From Megamerina dolium (taxonomy: Eukaryota > Arthropoda > Insecta > Diptera > Megamerinidae): a DNA stretch of 64,000 bases. The number at the start of each line of letters is the position of its first letter. Position 1 is the stretch's first letter. The translations under genes were made by a program, and so were the position numbers. Positions 58,201 through 64,000 of this stretch are shown here, in pieces. The stretch spans positions 70,809,232 through 70,873,231 of the forward strand of contig OY978525.1 in the NCBI GenBank assembly GCA_963854835.1, given 5' to 3'. A model generated the notes under the pieces. That model did no database searches, was not told where the DNA came from, and was given only the letters and a program-made list of their open reading frames with translations.

Positions 58201-58679
58201 TCAATTTCTTTATTGAAATTATCTAAGAATTGCGCAATATATTGATTTTATATTATGTTTTCCTTTTCAAAATATTTTTTATTTCAAAATAGACAATGAG
58301 TAAAATTCTATTCACATTCCAAAAAAATGGCTACTGGGTATTTGATCGCTTCCGTCTTTCATCCACTCTTTCGTTTATTATTTTGACTCTGGTGTTTAGC
58401 GGGTTTTCATGTTTTATAAGTAGTCAGTATCAGGTGCAAGAAATCCTTTAGAAGTATCCACGCATTCGTATTTTTGATCAATATTACTAATCCCGATGTA
58501 AATTTTGTGGAAATCTGCTTTATATTGAAGTCGGTATGCATCTTTGTTATTCTGCTAACTTACGCATTAATCGTGTTTGTACTCTTACGATGAATTCCCC
58601 ATATTACTTGTATTTACCAAACCAACTTGTCGTTCCACGATATTTTATTTTTGTAAAATATAATGTTCAATTTTGGCCT

Positions 58680-58880
58680 GTACACTCTACTTCTGTGTCC
58701 TCGTAGTGTCCATTCTTGCTACATGACCTAGCCATCTTAATCCCTGCGCTTTGATAAAACGTATAACATTTTCGCCCTAGATAAGTTGATCTAGCTCATT
58801 GTTCTACCTTATACGCCACTCGCCATGATCTTTAAATGCTCGGAAGATTTTATTCGGAATATCTTACTTTGTTCAATTGA
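58680..58880 (-). mobile_element. Old RTE-like LINE, 3' coding scrap
   Basis: Minus-strand reading gives KIFRAFKDHGEWRIR (about 58805-58850), then GLRWLGHVARMD (about 58709-58744). These are the conserved C-terminal motifs of the same LINE group as 19453-21220 but from a diverged lineage. Confidence 0.75.
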
Positions 58881-58989
58881 ATGAATAAATTCACCAGTTT
58901 ATTTAAAACGGGTGACACCCGACAATAATTTTAAATTACTGCAGTAATTTCTACCGCAATTACTGCAGTAAGCTTGAAACTTACCATAT

Positions 58990-59860
58990 TTTACTATTTT
59001 GTGTAGCATGTGGCACCGTCTTGTTGAAACCACATATTCTCTAAGTCGTATTCTTCAATAGCAGGCAAAAAAAAGTCGGTTATCATATGACCATAACGAT
59101 CCGAATTGACGGTGACAGTCGTTCCATCGTCGTTTTCGAAGAAGTAAGGTCCAATCACACCTCCGGACCAAAGAGCGCACCAAGCAGTGACTTTTTGTGG
59201 ATGTAGTGGCCTCTCTTCAATTACTTGAGGATTCTCAGAACCCCAAATACGACAATTTTGTTTGTTAACATACCCACCGAGTGAGAAATGTGCTTCGTCG
59301 CTGAAGAATATTTTGTTCGAAAAATCGCCGTCCACCGCCTGTTGTTCAAGCACCCATTCGACGTATCTACGACGTTGTGAATGGTCAGCTGGCTTCAGTG
59401 GTTGTGTGAGCTGGATTTTATATGGATGTAGGTGTAGATCCAAATGCAAAATACGCCATAATGTGCCGTAAGACAGTCGACACATTCGGGTCTTCGGCAA
59501 CACTTTCACTTACAGCAGCGATATTTTCGGTGGCACGAGCGAAACGATGATGCACAGGCCTTACAATATCTGTAACCGATCCAGTCTCTTCATATTTCTT
59601 CACAATTTTGCCAATTGCTTGCGTAGTTGGACGATTATGTAAACCATAATCTCCTCTTAAAGCACGATATGTGGCTGTGGCAGAAACACCATTTTTGTAG
59701 TAGGTTTTTACAATTTTAATGCGTTGTGCTACAGTTAAGCGATCCATTTTCGCAAATGTCAGACTTTAAACTGAAAAAGAAAGAAATTGTTTTAACAACT
59801 CAGTTTGACAGATGTCGAATTCTAGCCCTATACTTTTGAAACCGCGAAATGGATAACCCT
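58990..59860 (-). mobile_element. Tc1/mariner-superfamily (IS630-like) transposon, 3' truncated
   Basis: The 5' end in element orientation is near 59855-59860 (AGGGTTATCCATTTCGCGG). The leader runs to the transposase ATG at 59747. The other end is lost after the second catalytic motif near 58995, so no right terminal repeat is visible. Confidence 0.8.
58994..59747 (-). pseudogene. IS630-like transposase, truncated and frameshifted
   Basis: ATG at 59747 begins MDRLTVAQRIKIVKTYY. The helix-turn-helix region includes YGLHNRPTTQAIGKIVKKYE and ENIAAVSESV. A frame change near 59450 leads to LWRILHLDLHLHPYKIQLTQ, then KIFFSDEAHFSLGGYVNKQN with the first catalytic Asp, GGVIGPYFFENDDG, and MWFQQDGATCYT with the second Asp. 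The frame stops at 58994, so the third acidic residue and the C-terminus are missing. Well preserved otherwise, suggesting fairly recent activity. Confidence 0.9.
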
Positions 59861-59865
59861 TTATT

Positions 59866-59907
59866 GAAATTTAATATTATGAAAATGATCATATTGTTCA
59901 ACACCTT

Positions 59908-59966
<59 letters not shown>

Positions 59967-60029
59967 TTTTTTTTTTTTTCTTTTTTTAAGGTGTTGAACA
60001 ATATGATCATTTTCATAATATTAAATTTC
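59866..60029. repeat. Large palindrome centred on an A/AT/T-rich core
   Basis: The left arm (59866-59907) starts GAAATTTAATATTATGAAAA and ends GTTCAACACCTTA. The right arm (59988-60029) is its exact reverse complement. The centre is A-run, (AT)n, T-run, which also pairs, so almost all 164 bp can fold into one hairpin. Confidence 0.95.
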
Positions 60030-60147
60030 ATATGTTTTCAGTAATTTTGACAAAGAAGCAAGGCATAAAGGCGTCATTTTATTGACCCACCCGATGCCTT
60101 GTATCAGGCAATCAGAAATATCAACAGGTAATATCACGTATTCATAT

Positions 60148-60584
60148 TGTTACGTTTTTATTCTGTGAACGTTTAATTCTATTTGAATTACCTTGTTCGA
60201 TCACTGGATTCTGTTAATGATAACTGCAACACTTATTTTATACAACTATATACAGCAACAATTTATTTAATAATCTCTATTTACAATCAACTCTGTTTAC
60301 AATCAACTATTTACTATAACACTTAAATGTACTTGCAACTTTTGCCTCTGTATCAATGTTTTCGCAATCACGTTCGGAATTAGATTGATTTCAATTCTCA
60401 ACACTGGCTCTATTTATACTCTGTTGGCAACACCCCAGAATCTTCCTTTATCGAGATTCTTCTCTTCCTTTCTCGTTGGCTTGTTCTGGTTATCGCTTAT
60501 TTCTTTTTGTTGACATTCGTTTCGATGCTGCCAATAGAGTCAGTCACAATAGTGATGAGTAATCAACTATCGATACTCGTTACA
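60148..60584 (-). repeat. 3' LTR of a Ty3/gypsy element
   Basis: 437 bp starting TGTTAC and ending GTTACA on the + strand, i.e. TGTAAC...GTAACA in element orientation. In that orientation TATAAATAGAGCC (about 60405-60420) looks like the promoter TATA region and ATTAAATAAATT (about 60262-60275) may hold the poly(A) signal. It directly follows a polypurine tract. The 5' LTR lies outside the window. Confidence 0.85.
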
Positions 60585-60602
60585 CTGCCCTCCTCTTAAC
60601 CT
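60585..60602 (-). other. Polypurine tract of the Ty3/gypsy element
   Basis: In element orientation GGTTAAGAGGAGGGCAG abuts the LTR, the expected primer for plus-strand DNA synthesis. Confidence 0.75.
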
Positions 60603-60622
60603 TGTTCGTCCCGAACAAGTTT

Positions 60623-60808
60623 TTATACTTCCCCTCGATATGGCGCAAGTCGCTCCAAGTGCACTACTTTAAACTTTGCTCTTTTATTCCAGGCACGTTG
60701 AATGCGATACACTACGTCATTTATCTTTGCTATAATCTCATATGGTCCTTCCCAATGAGTCTGTAGTTTAGGAGACAGGCCTTTCTTTCGTTGTGGATTA
60801 TGAAGCAT
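60623..60808 (-). CDS. Ty3/gypsy pol, integrase C-terminal end (after frameshift)
   Basis: A 61-codon frame starting MLHNPQRKKGLSPKLQTHWE and continuing GPYEIIAKINDVVYRIQ to a stop at 60623. This is the C-terminal GPY/F-type module of gypsy integrases, which normally continues directly from the upstream frame. The two frames are separated by one base in an A run at about 60832-60835. Confidence 0.88.
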   Translation of the reverse strand: MLHNPQRKKGLSPKLQTHWEGPYEIIAKINDVVYRIQRAWNKRAKFKVVHLERLAPYRGEV

Positions 60809-63800
60809 TACAAGCTCTCCTTCATAGAACCTTTTGAATTTGCTTTCAAGTCATACCTGGCCTTCATCTTATCGCTTATCATCTGCGACCGCTCTCTGAT
60901 GAACCGATGTACTTCATCCAACTGTTCCCGCTTTTCGCTAGTATAATTACCTTCGGTTGATCTCGTTGGTGTTACGACTCCAAATTTTAAATCAGCTGGC
61001 AGTCTTAACTCGTTTCCAAAAATTGCCATTGCCGGTGTAGTAGCCGTCGTATCATGTTGTGCGCATCTATATGCCATGAGGAACATTGGTATATGTACAT
61101 CCCAGTCTCTTTGGTATTTATCTACGACTTTTCTCAAATATTCCTCCAAGGTACGGTTAAATCGTTCTACCATGCCATCAGATTGTGGATACAAAGGTGT
61201 TGTACGAGTTTTGTATATACCCAGCATACGGCATATCTCTTGGAATACAACTGATTCGAAATTTTGACCTTGGTCTGAGTGTAACTCCATCGGTACACCA
61301 AAACGAGTAATCCATTGGTTCACGAATACATCCGCAACTGTACTAGCTTCCTGATTTGGAATGGGGTATACTTCAGGCCATTTACTGAAGTAATCTATAA
61401 CCACCAGAACATACTTGTTTCCTGCGTTGCTTATTGGAAATGGTCCAGCTATGTCCATAGCAATTCGCTCAAATGGAGCACCCACGGTGTATTGGTGCAT
61501 CTTACCTCGACTTTTCATAGTGGGACCTTTGGCCATTGCACATTGCTTACACTTCCGTATCCAATCAGCGACATGGTCATGACATCCAACCCAATAAAAT
61601 CGTTTCTTTATTTTCTCGACGGTTTTGGTGATTTCCAAATACCCTCCACTGGAGGCATTGTGATACTCAGCTATCACTTCATTTATTCTCGCCTTGGGTA
61701 CCACTAGAAGATCATTAGTGATTTTTCCATCCACACTTTCCCATGCTCGGAATAAACATCCGTCTCGTAAGTGCAGGCTTTGCCACTGCGCCCAGTATGC
61801 CTTTGCTATTGGACTCTCATTAGCCATTTCTTGCCAATCTGGACGTATGCCCTGCTCCTTGTATTCCATAATCTTTACGAGATCTGGGTCGTTCCGCTGA
61901 TCTTCTTGCACTCGTTCGGTGGTCCATGACTCTTCCGGCAATATATTCGTAAGTCGTATGTCGACAATGTGCTCCTTGCTTTCCACTCGAGAACAATGTT
62001 TACATTCCATTTTGCAAGGACGACGAGATAGAGCATCCGCGTTGCCGTGATGTCCTCCTTTACGATGTTCGATGGTAAAATCATAACTCTGCAGCCTTTC
62101 AATCCAGCGCGCCAATTGTCCTTCTGGGTTTTTAAATTGCAATAACCACCTTAGCGCTGAGTGGTCAGTTCGTAGATGAAATGACTGACCGTACAAGTAT
62201 TTATGGAAATACTTTACACATTCCAGTATTGCGAGCAACTCTCTTCGTGTGACACAGTAATTTCTTTCTGGCTTCGACAGGATTTTACTGTAGTATGCTA
62301 TTACTTTTTCTTGCCCATCTATGATCTGAGAGAGCACACCACCTATTCCATAGCCACTCGCATCTGTGTCCAACACAAACTTTTGACCAGGTACTGGATA
62401 CGCTAATATTGGTGCTGAACAGAGTTTTTCTTTCAGCTGTTCGAATGCTTTCTGTTGGTCCTCGCCCCACACAAATGGTTTGTTCTTTCTTGTCAACTCA
62501 TGCAGACTGCTGGCGATGTTTGCAAATCCAGGAACAAATCGTCTATAGTAGGTGCATAAGCCTAGGAAGCTCCTTAGCTCGTGAAGATTCGACGGAATAG
62601 GCCATTCTTGAACTGCTGCTACTTTCTCCTCGTCGGTATGTACCCCTTCTGTTGTTACTTTATGACCAAGATATTTAACTTCTCGCCTGAAGAGTGAACA
62701 CTTTTTCATATTCAGTTTAAGCCCTGCTGATTGTATACGCTCAAATACTTCTTTCAACTTTTCCAGGTGGTCGTTAAAATCTTTTCCCATCACAATAATG
62801 TCATCGAGGTACACCAAGCACGTTTTCCAGTGTAGTCCTCTGAGTACACGCTCCATCAAACGTTCGAAAGTAGCTGGCGCATTGCATAAACCAAATGGCA
62901 TGACTGTAAATTGCCATAGACCATCGCCAATACTGAAAGCTGTTTTCTCTTTGTCTTCCTTACCAAGTTCCACTTGCCAGTAGCCACTTTGCAAATCAAG
63001 AGTTGAGAACCACTTCGCACCAGATAGTGTGTCCAGAGTGTCATCGATTCTTGGCAGTGGATAGCTGTCTTTTTTCGTAATATCATTTAGCTTTCTGTAA
63101 TCCACACAGAATCGAGTACTTCCATCCTTCTTCTTTACCAGCACAACTGGTGAACTCCATGGACTCGCTGATGGTTCAATAACACCTTGTTTCTGCATAT
63201 CGGAAATCAGCTTAATGGCTTCGTCTCTTTTGGCCAATGGAACTCGTCGTGGTGTTTGACGAATTGGTCTAGAATCACCGGTGTCAATGTGATGCTTCAC
63301 GATGGTTGTTCGTCCTCCAGTTTTTCCATTTGAAGAAAATATTGAACTGTACTTCTCCAATAGTTGTAAAGCCTTTTCTTTTTGCTGGTTGGTAAGCACG
63401 CCTGCCCATTCTTCCATCTGTGCTTTTATTTCCACTCTGACAGTTCCTGATCTTCCACTTTTTATCGACGAACCCTTTTCGCAGTCTACTATGGCAGTAA
63501 CTTCCTGGCAATGACCAATCACCATTCCTTTCTTCACAACTGTAGATGTATTAGTTGGATTTAAAATTCGCACCGGTACTATTCCATTTTCTTTAGGTTC
63601 TACTAACGTCCTACCAAGTATGATGTTTTTATTCGTTATTTCTTTATCTGCTTCCACCAGCCACAACTTGCCTGTCCCATCATCCACATTCATCTGTGCC
63701 CATATCACCGCTTCTGATTTTGCTGGAACCTCTTGGCGTTGACATGCCAGTACTCGTTTGATGTTCCCACTACGCTTGTAACCGATGTTCAATGGTAGTT

Positions 63801-63996
63801 CGACATTTGCATAACGTAGTATCCGTTGATTTAAATCTAACGTAAATCCGTTGTCAATCATAAAATCAACACCAATTATTACGTCATCGATGATGTCGGC
63901 CACAATGAATTCATGTTCCCATGTGCAATTTCCAATAGATACTCGTTTCTTTATCTTGCCCAGAATTTGTGCATCCTCACCCGTTGCTGTACGCAA
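60808..63996 (-). CDS. Ty3/gypsy pol: protease end, reverse transcriptase, RNase H, integrase (5' partial)
   Basis: An uninterrupted frame of ~1,062 codons that enters from the right edge. The protease C-terminal part (residues 1-60, DDVIIGVDFMIDNG) is present; its active-site Asp lies outside. The RT (about 240-450) has FCVDYRKLND, STLDLQSGYWQVEL, MPFGLCNAPATFERLM and the YLDD box at 396-399. RNase H (about 535-660) begins FVLDTDASGYGIGGVLSQ. The integrase has a zinc region with His779, Tyr786 (normally His), Cys816 and Cys819, and a catalytic triad Asp848, Asp908, Glu944. No envelope-like frame follows before the LTR. The product would reverse transcribe and integrate the element. The long open frame suggests recent activity; clade not assigned. 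Confidence 0.93.
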   Translation of the reverse strand: MRTATGEDAQILGKIKKRVSIGNCTWEHEFIVADIIDDVIIGVDFMIDNGFTLDLNQRILRYANVELPLNIGYKRSGNIKRVLACQRQEVPAKSEAVIWAQMNVDDGTGKLWLVEADKEITNKNIILGRTLVEPKENGIVPVRILNPTNTSTVVKKGMVIGHCQEVTAIVDCEKGSSIKSGRSGTVRVEIKAQMEEWAGVLTNQQKEKALQLLEKYSSIFSSNGKTGGRTTIVKHHIDTGDSRPIRQTPRRVPLAKRDEAIKLISDMQKQGVIEPSASPWSSPVVLVKKKDGSTRFCVDYRKLNDITKKDSYPLPRIDDTLDTLSGAKWFSTLDLQSGYWQVELGKEDKEKTAFSIGDGLWQFTVMPFGLCNAPATFERLMERVLRGLHWKTCLVYLDDIIVMGKDFNDHLEKLKEVFERIQSAGLKLNMKKCSLFRREVKYLGHKVTTEGVHTDEEKVAAVQEWPIPSNLHELRSFLGLCTYYRRFVPGFANIASSLHELTRKNKPFVWGEDQQKAFEQLKEKLCSAPILAYPVPGQKFVLDTDASGYGIGGVLSQIIDGQEKVIAYYSKILSKPERNYCVTRRELLAILECVKYFHKYLYGQSFHLRTDHSALRWLLQFKNPEGQLARWIERLQSYDFTIEHRKGGHHGNADALSRRPCKMECKHCSRVESKEHIVDIRLTNILPEESWTTERVQEDQRNDPDLVKIMEYKEQGIRPDWQEMANESPIAKAYWAQWQSLHLRDGCLFRAWESVDGKITNDLLVVPKARINEVIAEYHNASSGGYLEITKTVEKIKKRFYWVGCHDHVADWIRKCKQCAMAKGPTMKSRGKMHQYTVGAPFERIAMDIAGPFPISNAGNKYVLVVIDYFSKWPEVYPIPNQEASTVADVFVNQWITRFGVPMELHSDQGQNFESVVFQEICRMLGIYKTRTTPLYPQSDGMVERFNRTLEEYLRKVVDKYQRDWDVHIPMFLMAYRCAQHDTTATTPAMAIFGNELRLPADLKFGVVTPTRSTEGNYTSEKREQLDEVHRFIRERSQMISDKMKARYDLKANSKGSMKESL

Positions 63997-64000
63997 TTTT

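Overview
The window looks like a stretch of a higher-fly (schizophoran dipteran) genome, most plausibly a tephritid fruit fly; the species is inferred, not shown. It is AT-rich, with long (AT)n tracts, fly-type introns, and Jockey, LOA, R1, mariner, pogo and Ty3/gypsy remnants. I see no bacterial operon structure, no CRISPR array and no complete stand-alone host gene.

The one clear host gene is grainyhead (grh), a CP2-family transcription factor, on the + strand. Seven internal coding exons join in frame with GT-AG splice sites: 11099-11209, 12063-12536, 13050-13276, 13372-13534, 27862-27973, 29033-29127 and 52164-52220. The first three encode the Gly/Ser/Thr-rich region before the DNA-binding domain; the last four encode the first part of the CP2 domain. 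Upstream exons lie before the window and the rest of CP2 lies beyond it. The introns are 14.3 kb, 23 kb and more than 11.7 kb.

Nearly everything else is a nested set of transposable elements in those introns. 0-10 kb: a tRNA-derived SINE with a 14-bp target duplication, a decayed mariner, a Jockey LINE (-) and a pogo-like element with terminal repeats. 16-26 kb: a LOA/I-like LINE fragment (-), a mariner scrap, an RTE-like LINE (+) and a second Jockey copy (+). 28-38 kb: SINE pieces, an RTE-like scrap, a Tc1-like element with ~162-bp terminal inverted repeats, a mariner, and a Merlin (ISXO2-like) relic that carries a SINE. 38-49 kb: a decayed R1-clade LINE (-), a nearly full-length LOA LINE (-), a second R1-clade LINE (+) and a mariner fragment. 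50-52 kb: an unclassified non-coding element with a ~155-bp internal period between two AT tracts. 52-64 kb: an RTE-like LINE (-), a LOA fragment (+), Tc1/mariner pieces, a ~164-bp palindrome, and the 3' part of a Ty3/gypsy element (protease end to integrase, polypurine tract and 3' LTR, -).

The observations most worth a second look are the SINE whose 3' end resembles the tail of a LOA-like LINE in the same window, the Merlin element with long diverged terminal repeats, the periodic non-coding element, the palindrome at 59.9 kb, and inverted LINE pairs that bracket grh exons and could pair in the pre-mRNA.
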